Positions 8,030 through 14,938 of a DNA stretch of 34,765 nucleotides are shown in pieces. Under the pieces are notes generated by a model, which saw only the letters and a program-made list of their open reading frames with translations, did no database searches and was not told the DNA's origin. The translations under genes and the position numbers were made by a program. The DNA comes from CAYMYN01 sp964394665. GTDB lineage: Bacteria; Planctomycetota; UBA1135; GCA-002686595. Location of the stretch: the NCBI GenBank assembly GCA_964394665.1, contig CAYMYN010000040.1, positions 1 through 34,765 on the forward strand, in the 5' to 3' direction. Positions within the stretch are counted from its first letter, which is position 1. Each line of letters opens with the position of its first letter.

Positions 8030-9022
8030 ATGCGAACCTTCCCCCTTCCGGCCCTCCTCCTGTGCGCCCTGGCCGCGCCGGCGGCCCAGGCCGACATCCT
8101 GAACGCCGGCGACACGCTGTGCATCGAGTTCACGGTCAGCTCGAGCCTGTCCCAGGTCCCGGACGTGCTCGTGCTCAACTTCGGGCTCGTGCAGGTGAAC
8201 CAGTTCTACACCTCGCGCAGCGCCGCGCTGTACGACGGGAACACCCTGCTCGGCACCGACACGAAGAACTCCTTCGGGTTCTACACCGGCACGCTCAGCC
8301 TGAACCCGAGCAACGGCTTCGTCGATCCGAACTCGACCTGGATCTTCAAGAACCCGGCCGTGATCGATTTCACCACGATCGCGAACGGCAGCATCCAGGG
8401 TCGGATCGAGTTCACGATCCAGACCGGGCAGATGGACATCCCTCTCGGTCAGGTCAACGTCCGCCTCGGGCGGGGGATCGGCACGAGCAGCTTCCTCAAC
8501 GTCACCCCCGATCCTGTGATCACCTCGATCGGCATCTCGACCGGCGGCGGCTGCGCCGAGACGAGCGTGGGCACGGACTACTGCTTCGGCAGCGGTAGCG
8601 GGTCCCCGTGTCCGTGCGGGAACTTCGGCGGCCCGAGCCAGGGCTGCGCGAACTCCAGTGGGCAGGGAGCGGTCCTCTCCGCCAGCGGCTCGAACGTGAT
8701 CGCGAACAATGACCTCGTCTTCGTCAGCTCGAACCTCCTGCCGGGGCAGCCGGTGTTGCTCTTCGCCGGCAACAATGCCGTGAACGGGGGCCTCGGCAAC
8801 ACCTTCGGGGACGGCCTGCGCTGCGCGGGCGGGGCGGTGGCGCGCCTGGGCGTGCGGATCCCCGATGCGGGCGGGGCGGCCTCCTGGGGGCCGGGCGTGG
8901 GCAGCGGTCTGTGGAACCCGGGCGACGTGCGCCGCTTCCAGAGCTGGTACCGCGACCCGATCGGCAGCCCGTGCGGCACGGGGTTCAACCTCTCCAACGG
9001 GCTCGAGATCGCCTTCAACTGA
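8030..9022 (+). CDS. Secreted protein with planctomycete-type C-terminal module
   Basis: 330 residues; ATG 8030 has AGGAG 7 nt upstream. The signal peptide ends near AAPAAQA. Residues about 25-180 are a beta-rich domain of no family I recognise (TLCIEFTVSSSL, VLVLNFGLVQVN). Residues 184-330 form a 147-residue module: YCFGSG, CPCGN, a Gly/Asn-rich centre with NNAVNGG and FGDGLRCAGG, then WYRDP and CGTGFNLSN at the end. The same module, also 147 residues long, closes the protein at 9941-12223, and its last part closes the metzincin at 20337-22844. It is probably a surface-anchoring or sorting domain (inference). Confidence 0.8.
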   Translation: MRTFPLPALLLCALAAPAAQADILNAGDTLCIEFTVSSSLSQVPDVLVLNFGLVQVNQFYTSRSAALYDGNTLLGTDTKNSFGFYTGTLSLNPSNGFVDPNSTWIFKNPAVIDFTTIANGSIQGRIEFTIQTGQMDIPLGQVNVRLGRGIGTSSFLNVTPDPVITSIGISTGGGCAETSVGTDYCFGSGSGSPCPCGNFGGPSQGCANSSGQGAVLSASGSNVIANNDLVFVSSNLLPGQPVLLFAGNNAVNGGLGNTFGDGLRCAGGAVARLGVRIPDAGGAASWGPGVGSGLWNPGDVRRFQSWYRDPIGSPCGTGFNLSNGLEIAFN

Positions 9023-9141
9023 CCGAAGTCGGGTGCGGAGGGTGGGGCCGGGGTCCCCGCCCTCCGCGCGCTCGCCGCGCAGCGCGGCGGCGGGTATCCT
9101 GGGCCCCTTCCGACCCCTTGTTCCTGTCCATCGAGATCGCC

Positions 9142-9603
9142 ATGTCCCTGCTCCGCCGCTCCATCTGCCTGCTCGTGCCCCTGGCCCTCTGGGGCTGCAC
9201 CTCGACCGCCAGCCTGCCCGCGGGCGAGCGCATCGGCGAGGAGATGGTCCCCGGCAAGATCGTGCGCTTCGCGGTCGTCGACGCGAATCCCTCGGCCTTC
9301 TTCGAGCGCACCCTGCTCGTCGAAGCCACGGCCACCGCGGTCTGCCAGACCAAGGGCTGCTGGATGCAGGTCGAGGACGAAGGGCGCACCGCGATGGTGC
9401 GCTGGGAGACGGGCTGCGGCGGCCAGTACAGCTTCCCCAAGGACGGCGCGGGCCGCCGGATCCTGATCCAGGGTTCGTTCTACCCCAAGACGATCAGCCC
9501 CGAGGACGCCGAGCACCTGCAGGAGGAGGCGGGCCGGCCGCTCGAGATCCCGCTCGAAGGCTACGAATTCAACGCGTCGGCGGTCCTGGTCCTGGGTCGC
9601 TGA
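9142..9603 (+). CDS. DUF4920-like lipoprotein
   Basis: 153 residues from ATG 9142. The frame is open further upstream but without a signal peptide. A hydrophobic N-terminus ends in LALWGC, with Cys19 as probable lipidation site, although Trp at -2 is unusual for a lipobox. The core VCQTKGCWMQV (Cys68, Cys73) and VRWETGCGGQYSFP match the DUF4920 pattern of small exported proteins in which a CxxxxCWM motif may bind a metal or take part in redox chemistry. Function is unknown. A TATCCT hexamer at 9095-9100 could be its -10 element. Confidence 0.7.
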   Translation: MSLLRRSICLLVPLALWGCTSTASLPAGERIGEEMVPGKIVRFAVVDANPSAFFERTLLVEATATAVCQTKGCWMQVEDEGRTAMVRWETGCGGQYSFPKDGAGRRILIQGSFYPKTISPEDAEHLQEEAGRPLEIPLEGYEFNASAVLVLGR

Positions 9604-9769
9604 AGGGCGCCTGCGCGGACGCGCTGGCCCACCAGGCGAGGGGCACGCCCCCGAGCAGCATGCCCTGACCGAGCATGCCCAAGGGAGACCCTCAACAACC
9701 GAGATAGACGAGGACCGACCCGGCGATCGGGACGGTCCAGGCGAGGTGCAGGAGCGGGCGCAGCGACAT
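9569..9769 (-). pseudogene. Possible small membrane-protein ORF interrupted by one TGA
   Basis: On the minus strand, ATG (complement of 9767-9769) opens 25 codons, MSLRPLLHLAWTVPIAGSVL and a short tail, then meets TGA at 9694-9692. The same frame continues with a hydrophobic stretch (GMLGQGMLLGGVPLAWWA) to a stop at 9571-9569. Codon third positions are GC-rich on both sides, as in real genes here. It overlaps the end of the DUF4920 gene by 35 bp. It could be a 25-residue peptide, a decayed two-helix membrane protein, or chance. There is no CxxC-type context or strong hairpin to argue for selenocysteine. Confidence 0.25.
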
Positions 9770-9940
9770 GCCCCCGACTATCGGCCCGGTGCGGGCCCGG
9801 GTCCAGGCTCGGCGCCCGATCCCGGGAATCGGGCGGCGGCGTCTCGGAGCGGGACGCGGGCGGGGGGAGGGCGCGCCCCGAACCACGGGATCCGTCCTGC
9901 GCCTGTATACTCCGGGTGAGTTCCAAAGGAGGGACCCCCC
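9604..9940 (+). other. Gene-poor spacer before the FG-GAP gene
   Basis: No plus-strand gene is seen in this 337-bp stretch. Its left part may hold the small interrupted minus-strand ORF. A perfect 7-bp hairpin, GCCCGAT/ATCGGGC at 9814-9820/9828-9834 with a 7-nt loop, lies in the middle. A -10-like TATACT and a strong ribosome site (AGGAGGG at 9927-9933) lie at the right end. Confidence 0.6.
9906..9911 (+). promoter_or_regulatory. Candidate extended -10 (TGTATACT) of the FG-GAP gene
   Basis: TATACT at 9906-9911 is preceded by TG and is the best -10 match in the window. It lies 29 nt before ATG 9941, with AGGAGGG 7 nt before the ATG. No TTGACA-like -35 is visible at 16-18 nt spacing. Confidence 0.45.
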
Positions 9941-12223
9941 ATGCAGACGCTTCTCTCTCAGTGCGTTCCGTTGCTGCTCCCGTTCCTCGGTGGCGCGTCC
10001 GATGCGCTCGAGCTCCTGGATCCGAACGGGATCCGAGCCGTCGTCGAGGAACGCACCTACGACGTGCTGTGGCAGGCGGGCCTGCCGATCGACGGGCAGC
10101 GTGCGGGTTGGCAGGCGCCCAACCGGATGCTGGGCATGCGCACCGTCTTCACTCCGGACGGCGTGCGCATCGTCCCGCACGGCGGCCGGGCGTGGTCCCT
10201 GGCGCTGACCCTGAGCAGCCTCGAACGCGGCGACCTGAGCGAAGCCGTGGCGCCGGCGCTCTTCGAGGTCCGCGGGACGCGCGTCGAGTACCGACGGGAC
10301 GGGCTCGTCGAGTGGTACTCGAACGAACACGGCGGCCTGCACCAGGCTTTCGAGCTCGAGACCCGACCCCTCGGGAACGTCGACGGCGCGCTCCGCCTGG
10401 TGCTCGAGGTGGGCGGGACCTTCGAGGGCGCAGTCCTCGGGTCGGACGCCGTGCGATTCACCCAGCGCGAGGGCGGGGACGCCCTGACCTGGTCCGGCTT
10501 GGCGGCCTGGGACTCGCTCGGCACCCGCCTGGACGTGTGCGTGTCCCTGGAGGGGAACTCGCTCTCGATCGTGGTCGATGACGCGCGCGCGGCCTATCCG
10601 ATCACGATCGACCCGGTCATCGTGACCGAGTTGCAAAAGGTCGTGGCCGGCGACGCATCACAGGGCGCGACGCTCGGTGAGGCGATCGCCATCGACGGGG
10701 ACACCTTCGTCGTGGGCGCGATCCGCGACGCGAGCCAGGGTTCGTTCACCGGCGCGGCCTACGTGTTCCATTGGAACGGCGCGAGCTGGGTGCAGCAGGC
10801 GAAGCTCGTCGGCAGCGATTCGGTGGCGGGTGACTCCTTCGGCCAGAAGCTCGGCATCTCCGGCGATCGCATCGTGGTCGGCTCGGACTCCGACGGCCAG
10901 ATCGGCCAGCTCGCGGGACAGGTCTACGTCTTCCGTCGCGACTCCGGCGTGTGGGTCGAGGAGGCCATCCTGCAGGCCGGCGACGGCCAGAACATGGACA
11001 GCTTCGGGCGCGCGGTGGCGATCCACGGCGACACGCTGGTGGTCGGCGCCCGCGGCGTCAACGCGTCCCAGGGCGGTGAGGGCGCCGTGTACGTCTTCAC
11101 CCGCTCGGGCACCAACTGGATCCAGCAGGTCAAGCTCTTCGCCGGGGACCTGCCCGCCGACGCGCTCTTCGGTCACTCCGTGGACGTCCACGACGGGACG
11201 CTGGTCGCCGGCGCCTACCTGGTGAGCGGCGCGGTTCCCTTCGCGGGGGCGGCCTACGTCTTCACGGGGGCCGGGCCGGCGTGGGCCCAGGAGCAGAAGC
11301 TCGTGGCCTCCGACCCCGCCCTGGCCGACCAGTTCGGCTGGGACGTCGCGGTGCACGGCGAGACGGTCGTCGTCGGCGCGCGCTTCCAGGACCCGTTGGG
11401 GACGAACTCGGGCGCGGTCTACGTCTTCGAGCGTTCGGGGGGGAGCTGGCCCCAGGTGCAGAAGATCTTCCCCAGCGACGGCGCTGCCTTCGACCGCTTC
11501 GGGCACGACGTCGACATCGAGGGCGACAGTCTGGTGGTCGGCGCGCTCGAGAACGATGCCCTCGGCGCGAACTCGGGCGCCGCGTACGTGTTCCAGCGCA
11601 TCCAGGGCCTGTGGGTCGAGGTGGCCAAGCTCCAGCCGAGCGACGGCGCGGCGGGACACACCTTCGGCAGCAGCGTCGGAACCAGCAACAACTGGTCGGT
11701 CGTGGGCTCGCCGGGTGAGAGCTCGGCCGCTCCCAACGCCGGCGCCGCGTACGTCTATCAGAACTCGGCCGGGGTCGCGTACTGCTTCGGCAACACGGGC
11801 AACTGCCCCTGCGGCAACAACAGTCCCCCGGGCGAGGGCTGCCTGAACTCCACGGGACAGGGCGCGCGGTTGCTGACCGCGGGAAGCTCGAGCGTGGCTG
11901 GCGACAACCTGACGCTCAACGGCGGGAACCTCCGGCCGGGTCAGCCCGCGCTGGCCTTCTCGGCCAACAACGCCGTCAACGGCGGCTTCGGCACGGTCTT
12001 CGGCGACGGCCTGCGCTGCGCCGGCGGCGGCATCCGACGCCTGGGCGTGAAGACTCCCAATGCCCAGGGCTCGGTCGTCTTCGGTCCGGGCCTGGGGGCC
12101 GCGGGCGGCTGGTCGGCGGGGGATACCCGGCGCATGCAGCTGTGGTATCGCGACCCGGTGGTCGGCCCCTGCGGCTCGGGCTTCAACCTGAGCAACGGCG
12201 TCGAGGTGCTGTTCGTGCCCTGA
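9941..12223 (+). CDS. Secreted FG-GAP beta-propeller protein with planctomycete-type C-terminal module
   Basis: 760 residues with an excellent ribosome site. The N-terminus is hydrophobic but lacks basic residues, so the signal peptide is weak. Residues about 25-225 form a domain ending in YPITIDPVI, often found before FG-GAP repeats. Seven repeats follow from about residue 240 to 610, each with an FG-x-x-V/I-x-I-x-G-D-x-x-V-VGA core and an AAYVF strand (for example FGRAVAIHGDTLVVGAR, FGHDVDIEGDSLVVGAL). Seven copies make one integrin-alpha-like seven-bladed propeller. The fourth and seventh copies are the most divergent. Residues 614-760 are the 147-residue C-terminal module (YCFG, CPCGN, NNAVNGG, FGDGLRCAGG, WYRDP, CGSGFNLSN). 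A binding or adhesion role outside the cytoplasm is likely. Confidence 0.88.
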   Translation: MQTLLSQCVPLLLPFLGGASDALELLDPNGIRAVVEERTYDVLWQAGLPIDGQRAGWQAPNRMLGMRTVFTPDGVRIVPHGGRAWSLALTLSSLERGDLSEAVAPALFEVRGTRVEYRRDGLVEWYSNEHGGLHQAFELETRPLGNVDGALRLVLEVGGTFEGAVLGSDAVRFTQREGGDALTWSGLAAWDSLGTRLDVCVSLEGNSLSIVVDDARAAYPITIDPVIVTELQKVVAGDASQGATLGEAIAIDGDTFVVGAIRDASQGSFTGAAYVFHWNGASWVQQAKLVGSDSVAGDSFGQKLGISGDRIVVGSDSDGQIGQLAGQVYVFRRDSGVWVEEAILQAGDGQNMDSFGRAVAIHGDTLVVGARGVNASQGGEGAVYVFTRSGTNWIQQVKLFAGDLPADALFGHSVDVHDGTLVAGAYLVSGAVPFAGAAYVFTGAGPAWAQEQKLVASDPALADQFGWDVAVHGETVVVGARFQDPLGTNSGAVYVFERSGGSWPQVQKIFPSDGAAFDRFGHDVDIEGDSLVVGALENDALGANSGAAYVFQRIQGLWVEVAKLQPSDGAAGHTFGSSVGTSNNWSVVGSPGESSAAPNAGAAYVYQNSAGVAYCFGNTGNCPCGNNSPPGEGCLNSTGQGARLLTAGSSSVAGDNLTLNGGNLRPGQPALAFSANNAVNGGFGTVFGDGLRCAGGGIRRLGVKTPNAQGSVVFGPGLGAAGGWSAGDTRRMQLWYRDPVVGPCGSGFNLSNGVEVLFVP

Positions 12224-12280
12224 GCGTCAGGCCGAGCGACGCCCCCGTACGGGCCGGCCTTCCGAGGGGGCCGAGGTCCA

Positions 12281-12313
12281 GGGCAGTGGAGTTCGCTTCC
12301 CACTCCGCTGCCC
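12281..12313 (+). terminator. Hairpin after the FG-GAP gene
   Basis: GGGCAGTGGAGT (12281-12292) pairs with ACTCCGCTGCCC (12302-12313): 12 bp including one G-U pair, with a 9-nt loop. It begins 58 nt after the stop. No U-tract follows, so termination is inferred from position and stability. Confidence 0.5.
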
Positions 12314-12361
12314 GGTCTGGCAGGCAACGTCTCGCTCGCCGGACGGTGATCCCGAGGTCCC

Positions 12362-12919
12362 ATGGCATCCCATCCCCACCGAAGATCCCAGCCCATCGCC
12401 GGCCCGTCGCCGCAACGCCGACGCTCACCCCTGCGCTGGTTGGTCGACCTCGCCGTCGGCGGTCGCAGCCGGCGGGAACTCGAGGCGCGGGTCTCTAGCC
12501 GGGTCGGGTTGGTCGCGCGGGGCCCCGCGGTGCGGCCCATGCGCGAGTACCTGGGGTTGCGCTGGAGCTGGGACCGGGACCTGCGCCGCAACCTCGCGCA
12601 CTGCACCTTCTGTTGGCAGGAAGGGCGCGAGCGGGAGGTGGAGGTCGCCGAGGGCGACGGCGGCCGGATCGTCGTGCTCACCTGCACGGACCCCAGCCAC
12701 GGTCCCGCGGGCCTGCGGCTCGTGCGCGACTCCGGCGGTTTCCGCTGGGGAGAGTTGGCGCTCGACTGCCGCCTCGTCGGCGCGAGCCCCGGCACCCAGG
12801 TTGGCCCCCAGGACCCGGATGGGGGGCGGGAGAGCCAAACGGTGCCTGGGCCTCCCGGACCCGAGGTGGACCTGGGTGGAACGGGCAGCTTGGGTTTACC
12901 CCCGCCCTCGACGCCCTAG
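12362..12919 (+). CDS. Hypothetical protein with four cysteines
   Basis: 185 residues from ATG 12362 (weak GAGG 4 nt upstream). I recognise no family. Support for a real gene is the strong GC bias of third codon positions and a coherent central region with Trp and charged residues (MREYLGLRWSWDRDL). Cysteines at 81 and 84 (HCTFCW), 108 (LTCTD) and 136 (LALDC) could bind zinc. The last 45 residues are low-complexity Pro/Gly and may be a disordered tail. A later start at the Met of MREYLG (12539) is possible. The opposite strand has overlapping ORFs but with poorer composition. Confidence 0.5.
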   Translation: MASHPHRRSQPIAGPSPQRRRSPLRWLVDLAVGGRSRRELEARVSSRVGLVARGPAVRPMREYLGLRWSWDRDLRRNLAHCTFCWQEGREREVEVAEGDGGRIVVLTCTDPSHGPAGLRLVRDSGGFRWGELALDCRLVGASPGTQVGPQDPDGGRESQTVPGPPGPEVDLGGTGSLGLPPPSTP

Positions 12920-13026
12920 CCCGCCGGGCCCACGGGGCCGGGCGAGCCCCCCGCTCCCGGGTGCCGCAGCGGTCCCGCAGACGGGGTTGTTACGTTCGTC
13001 GGTCAGAAAAGGTCGCCTTGCCACCC

Positions 13027-13054
13027 TTGGGCCCACCGCGTGGCGCCGTACGAT
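13027..13054 (+). promoter_or_regulatory. Candidate promoter of the WCGWC thioredoxin-fold gene
   Basis: TTGGGC (13027-13032), 16 nt, then TACGAT (13049-13054), 45 nt before ATG 13100. This is the only candidate here with both a -35-like and a -10-like hexamer at normal spacing. Confidence 0.4.
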
Positions 13055-13099
13055 GCGCCCGTCACGCCCAGACCAACGCACTCCCGCAGGAGTTTTTCG

Positions 13100-14104
13100 A
13101 TGAAACCGTGGATCAGTCTGTTGGGCGCCCTTGCGCTCGTCGTCACGCCCCTCTCCGCCCGCCCTGCCTCGAGCGACTGGGTGGCCGACTTCGATCAGGC
13201 CGTCGAGATCGCCAAGCGCGAGAAGAAGGACCTGTTCGTGGACTTCACCGGGTCCGACTGGTGCGGCTGGTGCATCCGCCTGGACAAGGAAGTCTTCGCG
13301 CACCAGCAGTTCCTGGAGGCGGCGAAGCAGGACTTCGTGCTGGTGAAGCTCGACTTCCCGCGCTCCGAGGCCGCCAAGGCCAAGGTGCCGAACCCCGATC
13401 GCAACCGCGAGCTGCAGGCCAAGTACGGCATCCGCGGCTTCCCGACCATCCTGCTCATGACGGTCGACGGCCAGGTCTACGGCCAGACGGGCTACCAGGC
13501 GGGCGGTCCCGAACCCTACGTCGAGCACCTTCGCAAGCTGCGCACCGAGAACCGCCAGGCGCTGCAGCGCGTCCAGGAGCAGATCGAGGCCTTCAAGAAG
13601 GCCAAGGGAGACGAGCGCCTGGCCGCGGCCGAGCGCCTGCTCGGCGAGCTGAAGAACCAGCCGGACGCTCCTTACGCGCGCCAGATCGCCGACGCCCTGG
13701 GCGTGCTCCTGGACGAGGACGTCAAGCCCGAGCTCAAGCGCGGCGTGGTCCGCGCCCGCATCGGCGCCGGCCAGGTCGACGCCAAGCTGCTCGCGACCGC
13801 GCGCGCGCTCGACCCCAAGAACACGGACGACCTCTACCGCGAGGCGGTCATGGGGCTGCTCGAGTCGGTCGACAGCGAAGAGGCCATCCCCGGGGCGGTC
13901 CAGGCGATCGAGGACCTCCTGGCGACCGGCGGCGTGAAGGAGGACAAGGAACTCGACCTGCGGGTGACGGCGGCGGACTGGTGCCACCGCTTCCTCGACA
14001 AGCCCGACGCGGCCAAGACCCATGCGCGCCGGGCGCTGGAGCTCGCGCCCAAGGACAACGAACGCCTGGTCGAGTACCTGCGCGGCATCCTCGAGGAGGC
14101 CTGA
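13100..14104 (+). CDS. Exported thioredoxin-fold protein (WCGWC)
   Basis: 334 residues from ATG 13100 with AGGAG 7 nt upstream. A signal peptide (LLGALALVVTPLSARPA) is followed by a thioredoxin domain at about 25-150: DLFVDFTGSDWCGWC with redox Cys55 and Cys58, then IRGFPT with cis-Pro115. This is the thioredoxin_7/DsbD-gamma-like pattern of periplasmic disulfide reductases. Residues about 150-334 are helical, with TPR-like character near the end (THARRALELAPKDNERL). It probably acts in the periplasm in thiol-disulfide exchange. The partner is unknown. It is not linked to cytochrome biogenesis genes here. Confidence 0.8.
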   Translation: MKPWISLLGALALVVTPLSARPASSDWVADFDQAVEIAKREKKDLFVDFTGSDWCGWCIRLDKEVFAHQQFLEAAKQDFVLVKLDFPRSEAAKAKVPNPDRNRELQAKYGIRGFPTILLMTVDGQVYGQTGYQAGGPEPYVEHLRKLRTENRQALQRVQEQIEAFKKAKGDERLAAAERLLGELKNQPDAPYARQIADALGVLLDEDVKPELKRGVVRARIGAGQVDAKLLATARALDPKNTDDLYREAVMGLLESVDSEEAIPGAVQAIEDLLATGGVKEDKELDLRVTAADWCHRFLDKPDAAKTHARRALELAPKDNERLVEYLRGILEEA

Positions 14105-14125
14105 TCCGGCGGCCAGGCCGGTCGC

Positions 14126-14157
14126 GGGCGCCGATCCCCCGACGGGGATCGGCGCCC
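14126..14157. terminator. Bidirectional hairpin between convergent genes
   Basis: GGGCGCCGATCCCC (14126-14139) and GGGGATCGGCGCCC (14144-14157) form a perfect 14-bp stem with loop CGAC, extendable by a C-G pair. It lies between stops at 14104 (+) and 14165 (-) and is followed on the plus strand only by GTTCCATT. Confidence 0.75.
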
Positions 14158-14164
14158 GTTCCAT

Positions 14165-14893
14165 TCAGGGGCGCGTTCGAGCGCCGGGCACGCCCATCAG
14201 GAGGCGGTTCATCGGGGTGATCGTGGGGGGGATCTCGTCCCAACGGACGGCGTAGCCCGCCTGCTCCAGGCGATAGGTCCGGTGCACGTCGAGGGCCAGG
14301 GCCTCGCCGAGGGCGCGCCGCAGGGCGGGAGGCGCGGGATTGCCGGCGGCGGGGTGGCAGCAGGGCAGCACCGCGACGGCCACGTCGCGCTCGAGGGCCA
14401 GGTCGAGGATGGCGTCGGTGCGTCGGCCGCAGGCGTGGATCGCGACGAGGTGGGCGCTGGGGGGGACGAACTCGCGCGCGTCGCGCAGCAGCCCGCGGTG
14501 GACGCGCACCTTCCCGCGCACCCAGGGTCCGACCCGACTGGCGGCGGCGAGCACGCGTTCGATGCTGGCGGGTGGCGAGCGGTCGAGCAGATGCACCTCG
14601 AGCACCTCGCGCTCGAACAGGGCGAAGAGCACGCCCAGGAGCCCGCAGCCCGCGCACAGATCCGCCACCACCGGCGCGCTCAAGCGCTCGCGAATGCGCA
14701 GGAAGACCTCGCCGGCCTCGCACAGCTCCTTGACCGGGACGGCACGCTCCTGGGCCAGCTCCCGCGCGAAGCGTTCGACGAGCCCCTCACCCTCGAAGCG
14801 TTCGGCGTCCCTGGGGCGCAAGCGCGAGCGGGAACCCGCGAACTCGCTGGCACCCGGGGCCTCGAAGGCCCGCAAGAATCGGAAGCGCGTCAC
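14165..14893 (-). CDS. SAM-dependent methyltransferase (Methyltransf_32/METTL25-like)
   Basis: 242 residues from a GTG start (complement of 14891-14893). Motif I is VVADLCAGCGLLGVL (about 75-89). The later AIHACGRRTD (His153-Ala-Cys-Gly156) and LPCCHP (Cys178, Cys179, His180) are hallmarks of the METTL25/TRM13-like methyltransferase group, in which the CCH segment sits near the active site. The substrate is not evident; tRNA or another nucleic acid is possible by analogy with TRM13. The start codon lies inside a 13-bp inverted repeat, so initiation may be regulated or the true start may be further in. It follows the kinase gene on the same strand after 45 bp. Confidence 0.75.
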   Translation of the reverse strand: MTRFRFLRAFEAPGASEFAGSRSRLRPRDAERFEGEGLVERFARELAQERAVPVKELCEAGEVFLRIRERLSAPVVADLCAGCGLLGVLFALFEREVLEVHLLDRSPPASIERVLAAASRVGPWVRGKVRVHRGLLRDAREFVPPSAHLVAIHACGRRTDAILDLALERDVAVAVLPCCHPAAGNPAPPALRRALGEALALDVHRTYRLEQAGYAVRWDEIPPTITPMNRLLMGVPGARTRP

Positions 14894-14921
14894 CGCCAGA
14901 GTGTCCCGGGCGGTGACGCGC
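14885..14921 (-). repeat. 13-bp inverted repeat covering the methyltransferase start codon
   Basis: GCGCGTCACCGCC (14885-14897) and GGCGGTGACGCGC (14909-14921) are perfect complements with an 11-nt loop. On the minus-strand transcript the GTG start of the methyltransferase lies in the 3' arm. The element follows the kinase stop by 17 nt, so it may act as a terminator or attenuator and as a translational block. Confidence 0.6.
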
Positions 14922-14938
14922 CGTGCAAAGGTGAGGGA

